Below are positions 6,630-6,699 of a DNA stretch of 6,699 nucleotides, in pieces. The translations under genes and the position numbers were made by a program. Each line of letters opens with the position of its first letter. Within the stretch, counting starts at the first letter, position 1. Origin of the DNA: Bacteroidales bacterium UBA1208 (lineage in GTDB: Bacteria > Bacteroidota > Bacteroidia > Bacteroidales > P3); contig DBXQ01000017.1 of NCBI GenBank assembly GCA_002309955.1, positions 1 to 6,699 of the forward strand, written 5' to 3'. Under the pieces are notes generated by a model, which was not told where the DNA came from, made no database searches, and saw only the letters and a program-made list of their open reading frames with translations.

Positions 6630-6699
6630 ACTTCAAATGGTTAGAAGACTGGTTCGACAAGATAGAACCCAAAGGCAAGTGGAGCTGGCTGGGGAGCAC
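6626..6699 (+). CDS. nqrB: Na+-translocating NADH:quinone reductase subunit B (first 24 codons)
   Basis: The reading frame opens at ATG 6626, overlapping the nqrA stop by 4 bases, and runs open to the window edge. The 24 residues contain FDKIEPKGK, which resembles the LDKIEP...GGK stretch at the cytoplasmic N-terminus of NqrB, ahead of the first membrane helix. NqrB is the membrane subunit that carries FMN and riboflavin and forms part of the Na+ channel. The call rests on this short match plus the fixed nqrABCDEF gene order; the start is supported by the upstream AAGGAGG. Too little is present to judge completeness. Confidence 0.8.
   Translation, partial: MNFKWLEDWFDKIEPKGKWSWLGS

Overview
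The window looks like chromosomal DNA from a member of the Bacteroidota, most likely Bacteroidales (Prevotella-like or a related gut or rumen lineage; the exact genus is not decidable from sequence alone). The reasons are promoter elements of the Bacteroidota type (TAnnTTTG at -7) ahead of three transcription units, A-rich leaders without Shine-Dalgarno sites before the promoter-proximal genes, an M13 peptidase with a lipoprotein signal, and a Na+-pumping NADH:quinone reductase (Nqr) operon.

Layout. Bases 1-1337 (minus strand) hold nearly all of a MATE-family multidrug/drug-sodium or drug-proton antiporter; its last few codons lie beyond base 1. A 295-base divergent intergenic region (1338-1632) carries a promoter for each flanking gene and several inverted repeats. 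Bases 1633-3690 (plus) encode a 685-residue M13 (PepO/neprilysin-like) zinc endopeptidase with a lipoprotein signal peptide, closed by a strong intrinsic terminator at 3718-3761. A new promoter at about 3784-3814 then starts an operon: aspartate ammonia-lyase (aspA, 3889-5307), nqrA (5304-6629) and the first 24 codons of nqrB (6626 to the window end). Both junctions in this operon are 4-base ATGA overlaps, so the three genes are probably translationally coupled.

How the genes work together. The MATE exporter and the peptidase are separate units with no obvious link to each other or to the downstream operon. The aspA-nqr operon makes metabolic sense: aspartase releases fumarate and ammonia from aspartate, and Nqr oxidises NADH, reduces (mena)quinone and exports Na+. 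In Bacteroidales the quinol can be re-oxidised by fumarate reductase, so fumarate supply and the NADH-oxidising end of fumarate respiration would be co-expressed. This link is an inference from gene order.

I see no mobile element, CRISPR array, RNA gene or clearly new biological system. The items most worth a second look are the tight aspA-nqr coupling, the inverted repeats in the peptidase promoter and leader, and a shortened, divergent segment in NqrA.
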